NCBI RefSeq assembly: GCF_027887165.1 | Contig: NC_077234.1 | Coordinates: 253,859,158-253,923,157 of the forward strand | Direction of reading: 5' to 3' | Length of the DNA stretch: 64,000 bases | Source: Monodelphis domestica | Lineage: Eukaryota > Chordata > Mammalia > Didelphimorphia > Didelphidae | Shown here: piece after piece, positions 43,926 to 54,529 of the stretch | How positions within the stretch are numbered: the stretch's first letter is position 1 | How the letters are laid out: each line of letters opens with the position of its first letter | Notes under the pieces: model-generated | Database searches by the model: none | What the model was told of the DNA's origin: nothing | Seen by the model: only the letters and a program-made list of their open reading frames with translations | Position numbers and translations under genes: made by a program

Positions 43926-45510
43926 GTGGCATGGAATTTTTCTGAGCTATTGTATTTAAACCTACAGTTTCCAGGGTACTCCTGTTATATGGCCATAATG
44001 GTTACTTGGCTGTTCGAGGCTGTATATACCAAATTACTGTTGGTACCATATTTTCTCCTGCTGGTCATCCCAGGTTATTGTTATGAGGTGTTAGGATGGC
44101 ATGCTATTACAACAGCCATGCAAATCATTTTAGAAAGGGTATATTCCTATATACATATAGGATTGGTTATTTTTGGCTGTCTTTAAAAATTCAAATGGGT
44201 TAAACTGGCTTTTATGTATAAGTTCAAAGCTCTTGCTTGTATGGTGTTTAGAGACCCTGAATTGAAGTTAATGGTTATTGTACTGCAGGCTAAATTGGAT
44301 AAAATGGATCAATGTTGTTGTGGTGGTGTTAAAGATGACAAGGTTAATGAAAGTGATCAGCAATTTGAGGCAGGGGCTAAAACATACCAATATCCTTCTA
44401 GGTTTGATAGGGAAACTGAGGCATTAAATAACATGACTGCTTCATTCTTTCCTTTGTGTGAATTGACCTATATAACACCAGATGTAGTGGTTGTGCATAT
44501 AAGAACACACAAACAGTTTATCTCAGCTGATTTAGATTCACTTAAATGGAGAGTATCTCATTTTTATGATGATTCTCATAAAGTCATCAAGGAATTCAAA
44601 TGGGCTATTAAAATTTTTGATACTAATTTTGCTGATTTTTCTTTATTGATGGAAGAATTGCTCATTTAAAGGGAAAGAGAACTTCATTGAGAAAACACAC
44701 AGAAATGCTGACTTAATCCCATAGCCTGTTACTTTCCAAGAACTTGAATTGAATTCAGTAGACAACTATAGGTTTCTGAACCAAGCTAGGGAATCCATTC
44801 TAGAGGCTATGAAAACCTACTAAAAATGACCTGAATCCTGGTCTAAATTTGAGAGACTAAGATGGGAAATTGAAGAGTCACCTGCAACATATTTAGAGAA
44901 ATTAATGGATTCAGCTGAAATTCAATTAGGAATGGATATATTATCCGAGGATACTATTGCCCATATCAGGAGACAATTAATTAAGATTTCTTGCAGTGTG
45001 GTTAAGAATTTCTTTAAAATTAATTGCCCTGATTGGGAATGATTGGGTTTGGAAGATCTGAAAAGGAAGGCTTGTTATATCTATCATGCAGATAAAGATG
45101 AACATTATGAAGAAAAAGATGGGGTAATTGAAAATCTGAAAAAGCAGTTGCAGGAAGCCAATAAGAAAATTAAGGATAGTGAAATTAAATAAATAAAAGC
45201 TGTAGCTGCTTTGAGATCAGTGCATACTAAAATGTAGTTTTTCTAGACAGAGAAGATCAGAAGTTCCAAGATATTTCTTATATAATCACTTAGGACATTT
45301 TGTTAGAGATAGTCATTTTAGGGGGCAATTCTCTAGAAAAATAAAGAGAAATAATGGCTGGGGACAAAATTCATTTGGGTGGCAAAATAATAATAATGTC
45401 GATAGATATTCCCATGTTAAGGACAGGATAATTCCAATGGTTGCACTAGTTCTTGCTGCCAAGGAATGCAAGCTCCAGACCTGGCCACTATGCAAGATTC
45501 CATAAAATCA
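43926..45510 (+). pseudogene. gag: ERV-C gag remnant with hydrophobic N-terminal region
   Basis: A single frame runs 43926-44669 with only one stop (44184-44186). The first 86 codons are hydrophobic (TKLLLVPYFLLLVIP; IHIGLVIFGCL). Next come LKLMVIVLQAKLDKMDQ and a capsid N-terminal domain (SADLDSLKWRVSHFYDDSH, FDTNFADFSLLMEELL). After a frameshift, capsid continues (ESPATYLEKLMDSAEIQLGM, HIRRQL, VVKNFFKINCPDWE, LEDLKRKACYIYHADKDEH) with a coiled-coil-like end (ENLKKQLQEANKKIKDSEI). At the place of the zinc knuckle (45272-45313) all three Cys are replaced (YFLYNHLGHFVRDS). Non-functional. Confidence 0.7.
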
Positions 45511-45568
45511 GGAGCTAGACCCAAGTTTTCCCAGGTAGCTGGTTGCCAGAAGGGGGATCAGAACAAAG

Positions 45569-46020
45569 GTGCCTGTTCATTATGAAGGTTTACCAGTGTT
45601 GGATAAATCACTTCAAAATGGGTTTATGGTTACAGATATTGCATGTGATGAGGATAATTTAAATGAATCAGTGAATAATGTAATTAAAACAACAGGAAAT
45701 GTAATTAATGCTAGTGAATGTGGGGAACAACAACATCTTCATGTAATAATGTCTGACAATTTTGTGGATTGTGTAATAATGGATGATAATAGAAAATGTG
45801 AAATGGGTACAAAAATGTGATTGCATGTGTGAACAATGGAACTAATGCAGAAGCTGATGGGACCAATGAGAGTAGTGTTAAATCTGGGGAATGTGATACA
45901 GATATAAAATATATGACTGGAAAAGTCATGCAGTTTAAACAGATGTGTTTTGGGATGAACAGGAGGTGATTGAGCTTTGCACTGATGTGACTGTGTTAAA
46001 TCCGGTGTTGGAAACATTAC
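45569..46020 (+). pseudogene. Acidic Asn-rich spacer between nucleocapsid and protease of ERV-C
   Basis: The frame 45569-45820 reads an acidic, Asn-rich sequence (CDEDNLNESVNNVIKTTGNV, NASECGE, VDCVIMDDN). After one frameshift it continues as ACVNNGTNAEADGTNESSVK and SGECDTDIKYM to about 45960. SVNNVIKTTGN...SECGE and CVNNGTNAEADGTN...SGEC look like two rounds of one motif. I know no matching domain; it may be a family-specific linker or inserted sequence. Confidence 0.45.
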
Positions 46021-46034
46021 AATAACCAAATAGC

Positions 46035-46402
46035 ACAAAACCACATGTTTCTGTGACTATTGGAGATCAGATTTATGATCTTTTGGTTGACACAGGTGCA
46101 AGCAAGTCTGCTACAGGAAGACCACAAAAAGTAGCCAAATTGCAACCAAAGATGGTTTCTTTGGGACCATTGTAGAACATGCTTTCCTCTGTATGCTAGA
46201 TAGCCCAAGGAATCTCTTAGGAAGAGATCTTTTGTATAAACTGAGGGCAACAATCCACTTTATTCCAACTGGAGGGATTTCATTGCATCTTCCAGAGGAA
46301 TCTTTAAAAGCCTTTCCAAAGATTTTCTTAGATTTAGTCAGTTCAGAGTGGGAATCAGGTTCAGTTTATCCAATAGCTGATAACATCCCTAAGGATCTCT
46401 AG
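46035..46402 (+). pseudogene. pro: ERV-C protease remnant
   Basis: Retroviral aspartic protease, which cuts Gag-Pol. The active-site motif is DLLVDTGASKS with DTGA at 46089-46100, preceded by HVSVTIGDQIY. After a frameshift the second conserved motif follows, NLLGRDLLYKL (from about 46208). The distance and order fit a retroviral protease of about 110 residues. The frame shift between the motifs disables it. Confidence 0.75.
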
Positions 46403-47015
46403 TCTAAATCTTCTACAGATGTGGGATTTTTAAAATCAGCTACTCCAGTCAGGGTGAAGACCAAAGGAGGACCAGTTCCTTGTGTCCCTCAATATCCCCA
46501 GACAAAAGAAGCAATTGAGGGAATTAGGTTAATAATAGAATCCCTAATCCAACAAGAGATCATAATTCCTTGTTTCTCATAATTTAATACTCCTATACTT
46601 CCTATGGGAAAAAAGGCAAATTTAGATGAGATTGGCAGACCTGTGTATCATTTTATTCAAGATTTATGAGCTGTCAATGATTATGTTATCAAATCTCATC
46701 CTATTGTGCCAAGTCCAGTGACCATAATTTCTTTGATTCCAAGCCAGGGAAGATATTTCACTGTGGAAGACTTATGCTCAGCATTTTTTCTCTATTCCCA
46801 TTCATGAGGATTCCCAAAAGATCTTTGTTTTTACACACTAGCCCTAGACTTGTTTGACTCAAGGGTTTTTATAACATTGAAAGAGAGAAAATTGGTGCAT
46901 TTGGTGGAATATATCCTCATTGATTCCTCAAATACCAAAGTCTGTCTAAGAGATAGCAGAGTTCTTTTGTTGGAATTTTATAAGCATGGACATAAGATCG
47001 CCAAGGCAAAATTAC
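46403..47015 (+). pseudogene. pol: ERV-C reverse transcriptase N-terminal remnant
   Basis: It continues from the protease after a stop: TPVRVKTKGGPVPCVPQYPQ, then TKEAIEGIRLIIESLIQQEI, then FNTPILPMGKK, FIQDL (stop) AVNDYVIKSHPIVPSP and GRYFTVEDLCSAFF. This is the finger/palm start of a gammaretrovirus-like RT. A segment is deleted after 46850. What follows (LVEYILIDSSNTKVCL, HGHKIAKAKLQ) aligns with the YxDD region, where the two catalytic Asp are replaced by Glu-Tyr (46907-46912). RNase H and integrase are absent. Confidence 0.65.
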
Positions 47016-47155
47016 AGTGGCACTATTGAATGTAATGCACTTTTCTACTAGTAGCAATGCAATGACCCAGGACAATTCAAGACTTAGGATAAAGAATGCT
47101 ATCCACATCCAGAGAAAGAATTGTTGAATCAGATATGTATTAGAAAAACACATGG
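47016..47155 (+). mobile_element. L1 3' UTR fragment
   Basis: Short L1 3' UTR piece (TAGCAATGCAATGACCCAGG; AATGCTATCCACATCCAGAG) between ERV-C and the next L1. Confidence 0.7.
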
Positions 47156-48460
47156 GGACTTCCGGGTAAACATGGTGGCAATCTGGATGCAAGACTCTTC
47201 CTCTCTTCAGCACCACTGATATAACTATCTCAAAAAAAAAAAACCAAACAAATTCATAAGAACGAAGTGAATCTACAGTCAGGCACAGCATTACAGGTAT
47301 GTGGGATTTGGGCATTTCCAAGCTATAAGGCGTGAAAAAGATCCCATCAAAACCTGAGCTGATCTATCCTCCCCCAACCCACCTGCAGAGTGAGAGTCAG
47401 AGCCATCATGCCAGAATCAGCAAAGTGAGTGAGGAGCACCTCTAGGTCATTGGAAGCTGACTAAGACCACCAAAAACCTACCACAGAGAGCAGCTATTCC
47501 TGAAACACCAGCAGGCTGAAGAGCACAGACCATGGGCTCTTGCAAGAAGATAACACATAGAAGAGCAGCAACCAGCAGAAGCTGCAGAGATTTGAGAGCT
47601 TGCCTCAGGCAAAATCCTTGTTCCTTAACTCCATACACAGAAAGCCTGCCCATCTCAAAAAGATTTCTGACTAAAAAGGGAAGGAAAAACCTCCACAGTG
47701 AGGGAAAATTGTGCCCAGGAGCAACAACCTCCCTCCAAGAAAAAAAGAAAGAAGGGATTGAACCTCAAAAATTTTTATGGAGGGAAAATTCAAATAACCC
47801 CAAACCCTTCAAAAAAAATAGAAATTGTCCACAGCTCTAGAATAATTCAAATTGGAACTTATCAAAAAAGATGGAAGCCTTCTGACAAGAAAAGTGGGAA
47901 ATAGTTTAAGGAGAAAATAAGAGTTTAAAGGACAAGAACTCCCAATTGGAGAAACAGCTGGAAGCCATGAAAAGCAGGATAGACCAAAATGAAAAGGAAA
48001 ACCACTAGAAGTAGGCACCCAGAAGACAATGATCTTGCAAAACAGCAAGAATTAATATAGCAAAGTCAAAAGACTGACAAAATAGAAGAAAACCTAAAAT
48101 ATCTCACTGACAAGATGACAGATCAGGAAAACTGATCAAGGGGAGACAACTTGAGAATCACTGGTCTACCTGAAAAGCCAGAAATAAACAGAAATCTTGA
48201 CATCATATTATAAGAAAACGTAAAAAAATATCTTTATTTCCTTGAACAAGGGGTCAAAATAGACATTGAAACAGTTCATAGAACACCCTATACTAAATCC
48301 TCCAAAGACAACTTCCAGGAATGTAATTGCCAAATTCCAGAGCTTTCAAGCTAAGGAGAAAATTCCACAAGAAGCCAAAAAGAGACAATTCAGATACCAA
48401 GGAGCACCAATCAAAAAGGGGGTTGACTTCTAGATCCCAGTGATTCAAGATTGCCTGATC
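47156..48460 (+). mobile_element. L1 5' fragment (5' UTR and ORF1)
   Basis: It begins GGGGACTTCCGGGTAAACAT and GGTGGCAATCTGG, the L1 5' end, and runs through about 700 bp of 5' UTR into ORF1, which breaks off near 48460. The 3' remainder is missing. The family differs from the minus-strand L1 at 15.4-19.3 kb. Confidence 0.65.
47871..48430 (+). pseudogene. L1 ORF1 remnant
   Basis: The ATG at 47871 (MEAF) is followed by stops and a coiled-coil segment, LKDKNSQLEKQLEAMKSRID. Further on, in shifted frames, RRM fragments (DNLRITGLPEKPEINRNLD) and a linker (HRTPYTKSSKDN, NVIAKFQSFQAKEKIPQEAK) are visible. ORF1p order is kept, but the gene is riddled with stops. Confidence 0.65.
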
Positions 48461-48825
48461 CAAGGAACTGACATCTTTCCTTGGCAGTTGAGTAGTCCTA
48501 AGACCCTGAGAGGGACTGAAAGTTAATGTTCCTGGAGGAAGCAGAAGCATGAGAAATCTCTCAAGGATAGATTGGACCTTAAGAGCCCAGGGTTCCTCTG
48601 AGGGTAGCATCTTGCCATCTCACTGAGGCATTCCCTCTCTAGTCTCCTGTCCTCCATCTCCCAGAAAATGTTCTCTGGGGAGACATGCTCCCCTTTCAAG
48701 GAGACAGGACTTGGCTTATCTCCCCCTAGAATGAAGGGAGGAGAAGAATGATCTCTTCGCTCTCTCAACCCCATTCTCTCTTTCTCCCCATCATCACCAT
48801 CTCTTCTCCAATCCTTTCATTACAA

Positions 48826-48874
<49 letters not shown>

Positions 48875-48930
48875 TGTTGTCACCATTCTCCTTCACATAT
48901 ACATTTATATTTTTTCTAAATTCCTCATGT
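48461..48930. other. Unassigned sequence with (CA)n microsatellite
   Basis: 48461-48820 is moderately GC-rich and could be an LTR fragment, but no termini are seen. 48827-48869 is a (CA)n run of about 21 units. Confidence 0.5.
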
Positions 48931-48934
48931 AAGT

Positions 48935-49350
48935 AACTTTTAATAAAATAAATAATATTCCATCATATTAGAATATCACAGTTTGTTCAAATTTTTAATT
49001 TGTTGCCAGGATTTTTATTGTTATAATAAAGAAACAAAAAATTAACAATGGTACTAATGATATGTTGGTAAGGGGCCTTTATTCTCTTTGAAGGCATGTG
49101 TTCCCAGAAGTGGGATCTCTGTATTAATTATTATAAATAGTCCAATGACTTTTGTGGTATAATTACAAATTATTTTTGTAAATGGTTAAACCAATTCTCA
49201 GCTCTACCAAAACTACATTTGTTTCTTTACCTTCCTGTAATTTTCTATTTTGTATAGTTTAGTTTTGTTTGAGTGGCTGAGGGGAAATCATAGAATTATT
49301 TTAATTTAGTTTTATCTTATTATTAGTTATTTGGTTGACTTTGTCATTTG
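48935..49350 (-). mobile_element. Old L1 ORF2/3' fragment
   Basis: Antisense phrases such as AATATTCCATCATATTAGAA, TTCCCAGAAGTGGGATCTCT and CAATTCTCAGCTCTACCAAA match the 3' end of an older, more generic mammalian L1. The oppositely oriented piece at 49375 covers part of the same region, so the two could form a hairpin. Confidence 0.55.
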
Positions 49351-49374
49351 CCCTTTGAATACTGTGGAAATTAA

Positions 49375-49550
49375 AATAGGAAGAAAAGAACCAATATGTA
49401 CAGAAATATTTTTACAAGTACTTTTTGTAGTAACAAAGAACTAGGAATTAATTAAATGAGTATCCATTATTTATGTAAAATTATGGTATATGAACACAAT
49501 GGAAAGTATATTGTGCTAATAAAGAATTATGAAAAGAACTGTTATCTTAT
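49375..49550 (+). mobile_element. Old L1 3' fragment
   Basis: GTACAGAAATATTTTTACAA, ATTATGGTATATGAACACAA and GGAAAGTATATTGTGCTAAT follow the usual L1 3' order in the plus orientation. Confidence 0.55.
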
Positions 49551-49599
49551 GAAAACTGTAATGAGCTTTTCATTTATTTTCCTGATGTCCATATATCGG

Positions 49600-50779
49600 T
49601 GTGTAAGGGTTAAAATTAAATGATTGGATTAAATATATAAAAATGGGGTCACCGAAAAGATATTACTCAAGTCAGAATGACTTTTTATTGTAGTTTATTT
49701 ATCAAAGGAGAAAGAGTAAAAGTAAGGGAAATGAATGAGAGAGTAAACAATTACTCCTGCCCCATCTCAACCAGACAGGGCTTCAGATTCCTCAGCAAAT
49801 GGGGGCACAGAGGTAAATTAAACAAGGGTTCTAGCCACAAGACCTCCTTCAAGATGACGGGCCTCTCCAGAGGCTAGGACCTCCAGAAAAGTCAGGAAAA
49901 TGAGCAAGCCTTTTCATTCACCCACATGGTAGTCCTAGAGGAAAATCCAAGAGCAGCCTGGGGTCCCAAGCCAGAACTCTTTCAAAGCCAAATGCAAAGG
50001 CAAAAAAAGCTGGTCACAGGAATTTACCACCATTTTTTTTTAATTTTATAGTATTTTATTTGTTCATTTCCATGCATTTTTCATTAAAGACAAAGATCAT
50101 TTTCTTTTCCTCCCTCCCACCCCCCGTGGCCGACGCGTGATTCCACTGGTATCATATGTGTTCTTGACTTGAACCCATTGCCATGTTGTTAGTATTTGCA
50201 TCAGAGTGTTCGCTCCGAGTCTTTCCTCTGTCATGTCCCCTCAGCCATTGTAGTCAGGCAGTTGCTTTTCCTCGGTGTTTCTATTCCCTCAGTTTGTCCT
50301 CTGCTTTTGGATAGTGTTTTTTTCTCCTTGATCCCTGCAGATTGTGCAGGGACATTACACCACCACTAATGGAGAAGTCCATTATATTCGATTATACCAC
50401 AGTGTGTTTGTCTCTATGTACAATGTTCTCCTGGTTCTGCTCCTCTCGCTCTGCATCACTTCCTGGAGGTTGTTCCAGTTCACATGGAAATCCTCCACTT
50501 TATTATTCCTTTGAGCACAATAGTATTCCATCACCAACATATACCACAATTTGTTCAGCCATTCCCCAATTGATGGGCATCCCCTCATTTTCCAAGTTTT
50601 GGCCACCACAAAGAGCGTTTACCACCATTTTTTAAAGACAGTTCTTTTGAGTCACTTCCTGTGCCTTCCTTCCACTTTAAGGGGAGAAATTGCAGCTGTA
50701 CCTTTCCTCGGACTGGGTAGTCAGTCATTTTTGATTTGTCACTCAATAGCACATGTGGGTCATAGACACCCCCCCCACA
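49600..50779 (-). mobile_element. LTR split by a young L1
   Basis: The reverse strand starts TGTGGGGGGGTGTCTATGAC (50779) and ends TTAACCCTTACACA (49600), with AATAAA signals (complements near 49684-49699) followed by GTCATTCTGACTTGAG and TTTCGGTGACCCCATTTTT. Without the L1 it is about 585 bp. No internal retroviral sequence adjoins it, so it is probably a solo LTR. A target duplication is not evident. Confidence 0.55.
50039..50617 (-). mobile_element. Young 5'-truncated L1
   Basis: An L1 3' end on the minus strand, about 580 bp, lies between TTTACCACCATTTTTT at 50023-50038 and the identical 16 bp at 50618-50633, a perfect target-site duplication. CpG sites are still present (GGCCGACGCGTGA, TTCGCTCCGAGTC) and the 3' UTR is close to the family sequence, both pointing to a recent insertion. 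Confidence 0.9.
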
Positions 50780-51258
50780 ATCTTAAGTATTAAGTGGGGG
50801 TGTATATATTCCTGGTGGCAAAACTCTAAAAATAGATAGGGGAGAATTAATCGCACCTTCACATATGCCTGCTTGGGTCATTCTTAATTTTCTTATCCCT
50901 TTCATGATATAAAATTATTTGTTCCTTTGCTATTCACTTTAAGTCTTTTACAAAAGCTAATATTTAAGTATTTCAAAAGCTGATAGCCTTCTTCTATCTT
51001 CTTTACTATTTAGAAAGTAAAAGATCTCCTTCCTTCTTTCCTCCCTCCCTGTCTTTCCACTTCTTTATTTTTTGAGTGTTAAATGAGATTATTTTTTCAG
51101 GGCTCCTACTATCTTAGAGAGATTTTCATTTTTATGTTCTAAATTTTATATTTTGCTTCAGTTTTTAAAATGTGACACATTAAAGCAATTCTTATGTATT
51201 TCCCACACATGTTTCTTATTATAAATATATATTTTTTTCTCATTTGAACTATTTTTTG
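50780..51258. other. Unassigned AT-rich sequence
   Basis: No recognisable repeat or gene. A CT-rich tract (TTCCTTCTTTCCTCCCTCCC) lies near 51030-51050. Confidence 0.4.
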
Positions 51259-51443
51259 ATCTTTACCTTCCATCTTAGAATTAATACTAGGTATTTGTTC
51301 CAAGGCAGAAGAGTGGTAAGGGCTAGGCAATGGGGGTCAAGTGATTTGCCCAGGGTCACACAGCTAGGAAGTATCTGAGGCCAGATTTGAAACCAGGACC
51401 TCCAATCTATGGATCTGGTTTTCAATCCACTGAGTCACCCAGC
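51259..51443 (-). mobile_element. tRNA-derived CORE-SINE
   Basis: Reverse strand, with a B-box region mutated to GGTTTCAAATCT and the 3' end AAGATGGAAGGTAAAGATC. Imperfect target duplication TTTGAACTATTTTT / TTTGAATTATTCTT at the edges. Confidence 0.85.
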
Positions 51444-52839
51444 CCTCTTTTGAATTATTCTTGAGGGTGTTTTTATACTATTATTTTGGGGGAAGCTGCA
51501 GGATTCATAGTATTGCTTTTAATTTTATTTTGATGCTATTCACTTTCCTTTGAAATATAATACTTATTCCTTGAGTTATGATGGCCTTCTGTTGGAAACA
51601 AATTTTTATTTTCTTCTTTCTTTACTTTCTTCTTAACTATTTTACATTCCCTCCTTCAACTGCACTTTCACTCATGTCTTCTCCTGCACAGATTCTAACA
51701 GCCATCTCACATTAGCTTTCTCATTTTTAAAGCATGGGATTCAGCATAGGTATTTTTGATTTTTAAATGCCAATGGGATAGCTAAGTTTCTGGGTCCATT
51801 TTCCTTGAGCACAAAAATCATCTTTCCTTCTGTCTAGTTCTTCTGTACTTTTCCTAGTGGTACCTGATTTCATCACGTGGCAGGGCAGGATTTTAGGTTC
51901 TGCAGGTTTCCGACTAAATTATTTGTATAAGACAAAGTAGATGCTGCCACCATCAGACATTTAAATACGTAAATGTTATGTTGTTTGCCCTGGTTGTTTT
52001 CTACACATATGAAGGCTAAAAATGAATGACTAGGGCAGTGGGAGCTTTAGATAGTTTTACTCACTGCTCTTATTTTTAGAAAAATGGAGCTATTTGTAAT
52101 TCATCATTTTGCTCATACAGGATTAAATATTATAGTTTTGATAATTTTCATTTTCTAATGTAGTTGGAATAGGAGGTAAACTGAAGCAATTACTCTGAAC
52201 CTCTTGGATCACACCTTATTGTGATAGTACCGTGACAACAAAAGCTATTGAGTTCTAAGAAATGGCACACCCTGCCAAGTGCTGCAAAGAAGCACAAAGC
52301 TTCTAAAGTAAGATTGCTGTCATTTTATTATTTTGTTACTATATTGCTTAGTAGTATGGGGAGTTCACTTAGAGGTGATAATGGATCTCTTCATCTATCC
52401 ATTGGCTTTATGGTATGGCATCTACTTCTGAGAAACTTTCTTATTTTCTCCAGATAAAAATAAACCTTCTTTCCCTGCCTGACATAACTCTTGTAGCAGT
52501 AGGAACGTTACCACACTCTCTCTCCCTATGGAATGGAATATTTTGGGTTTGTTTTTCTTAAAAGACATTGACGTTGTCCCAGAGAACTCATTATCCCATG
52601 GAACTAAGAACGAAACTATGAATATAACTTCCTGATTACCCGAGTACAAAAAACCATGAGGATATTCTGCTCAACCTTGAAGCTTTGGACTGCCATATCA
52701 ACACCATGACCAGAATTGTATGTAGCCAACCCTGGGAAGCTATGTTCAATCAAATCTATTACATTCTCAATGAATGTCATTTACCTGATTTGAATGTCTT
52801 CCCCTTGTTTTGGCTAAACAAACCTCATTTGGCTAATAC
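51444..52839. other. Unassigned sequence
   Basis: About 1.4 kb without a recognised repeat, coding frame or RNA gene. Confidence 0.4.
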
Positions 52840-52975
52840 TTATAATTACCCTTCTACTGTATTGGAAGGTCCTTGAGGGCAAAATCATTGTGTATTATTT
52901 CATTTTTTAAATCCTCGATGCGTTACAAATATAAAGCCCTTAATACAGGTTGAATTGAATTACATGGAACGGAGT
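52840..52975 (+). mobile_element. L2/MIR3-type 3' fragment
   Basis: GGAAGGTCCTTGAGGGCAAA followed by a diverged ATAAAGCCCTTAATACAGGT matches the 3' end shared by L2, MIR3 and related old elements. Confidence 0.45.
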
Positions 52976-53284
52976 AAACGCTTTAAAAATTATATGTCAT
53001 CAATCCTTCTGTTTATGAGCAAACATTACATAAGTGAGAATGTTTAACCGTTCAGGAATGTATGTGGTAGTGTGGGCCATGTGCTAAGTAAATAAACAGG
53101 CTGAGTAAAAGTGGAAAACAAGATTTTCTTCATTTCATTGAATTTTATTAAATGCTAAAACTACATAAATTAAATCAATTTTTATAACTTATGATTGATT
53201 TAAAATGTTCCTTGATTTTAACATAAGTGGATTTCTCTTGTAGATTTAAAAACTCTTATAAAGGATAGAGAACATTTATTTTGT
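52976..53284. other. Unassigned AT-rich sequence
   Basis: Nothing recognised. Confidence 0.4.
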
Positions 53285-53480
53285 TCTTTAATAATTGCAG
53301 AGTGCTTTACAACTATTTTTTACATTCCCAAAATGACCTAGGTGTGGTAGGCATTATTGTTAGATACAATTTATATATTAGGAAACTGAGGCAGCTAGAT
53401 TTTAAATTATTTGCCCAGAGTTTGGGTCAAGATGTGAACTTGAATTTTCATAATTTCAGATCCAGTGATATATCCACTTT
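53285..53480 (-). mobile_element. MIR fossil
   Basis: The complement of the MIR core is visible on plus: GTAGGCATTATTGTTAGATA, TTAGGAAACTGAGGCAGCTA, ATTATTTGCCCAGAGTTTGG, AAGATGTGAACTTGAATTTT. Confidence 0.65.
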
Positions 53481-54054
53481 GTTACTTTTTGTTGTTTTTT
53501 GATATATTTACTGACTTTGTTTCCTTTAAAATCAAATGGTCTTATGTCTATACCATCAATGTTTTCAGAAATCCTTCCAGTCATAGAAGAAGAAAAAAGA
53601 TATTTATAACATCATAAAAGTGATCCCATCATATGAGGTTTTATATTTTTAACTTTTATTTAGTTGACTATATTTATAAATATAACCTTTTAAAAATAAT
53701 GTTTTGGTAACTAACCACTAATAGTTTAATTTTGCCCTGTGAAACAAACTAAAGATGGAAAAAACTTCCTGTGGTTCTTTTTGCTTATCACTTGCTTCTT
53801 TCACAAATGGATACATATTTTTGCATGTTTCTAAATTAGCCTAAGGTGACTCAGAAGAGTCTGGGTAAACTGGCCATTAGGGAAACTGAGAGTCGAGTTT
53901 ATATTTAATTTTCAAAAAAAAGACACCTTAATTAAACTCTGTTTTTCCCTCCTTCAGTTTAATTCAGTTGTGGTATAGACCCACTCTACTCTTTTGCAAA
54001 AAAATATTTCTTGAGGTTTTATCATTTTCCCCTTTTGCTTTCAAAGAACTATAG
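53481..54054. other. Unassigned AT-rich sequence
   Basis: Nothing recognised. Confidence 0.4.
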
Positions 54055-54185
54055 AATAATAAAATTTAAATGTAGAGGAACAAGACTATCATTTCATAGA
54101 TGAGGAACTTCACACACAAAAAGGTTAAATTACTTTTTCAAGGTCAGTAAGAGAGGACCAGGGCAATTTATATATTAGTCCTTCC
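54055..54185 (-). mobile_element. MIR fossil
   Basis: Plus-strand view: CATTTCATAGATGAGGAACT, AGGTTAAATTACTTTTTCAA, GGTCAGTAAGAGAGGACC. Diverged inverted MIR core. Confidence 0.5.
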
Positions 54186-54329
54186 TCATCTCTACCTTCT
54201 GTTTTTTCTGGCTTACTCCAAATCCTGCCTAAAATTCCATATTTTGCAAAGTCTTTCCCAATTCTCCTCCATTAATGTTAGTGTGCTCTCTCTGCTAATT
54301 ATCTCTTTGTTGGATACTCTTTTGTTTGC

Positions 54330-54505
54330 TGTTCAGTTATGGCCAAATTTTTATGACCACATTTGGGGTTTTCTTGACCAAAATACTGGAGTTGTTTGCT
54401 ATTTCCTTCTTTGGCCCATTTTACACATGAGGAAACTGAGGCAAATAGGGTTATATTACTTACCTAGGTTCAGATAGCTACTAAGTGTTTGAAGCCATAT
54501 TTGCA
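54330..54505 (-). mobile_element. CORE-SINE with Bov-B-like tail (Mar-1-like)
   Basis: On plus, TTTATGACCACATTTGGGGT, TTTTCTTGACCAAAATACTG, GAGTTGTTTGCTATTTCCTT, then CACATGAGGAAACTGAGGCA. The first part resembles the complement of a Bov-B LINE 3' end and the second the CORE, the combination described for marsupial Mar-1. Confidence 0.6.
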
Positions 54506-54529
54506 CTGATAAATTCACCAAATTTATTA

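Larger units (their letters stand above)
43121..47015 (+). mobile_element. ERV-C, 3'-truncated class I-like endogenous retrovirus
   Basis: A 5' LTR is followed by a leader, gag, protease and the beginning of pol in the expected order, after which L1 sequence takes over near 47016. No env or 3' LTR is present. The protease motif, the gamma-like pol start and a capsid related to ERV-A and ERV-B support a class I-like assignment. Stops and frameshifts occur in every gene. Confidence 0.75.

Noticed and set aside
48748..48936. ORF containing a Thr-His repeat
   Set aside because: Translation of the (CA)n microsatellite.
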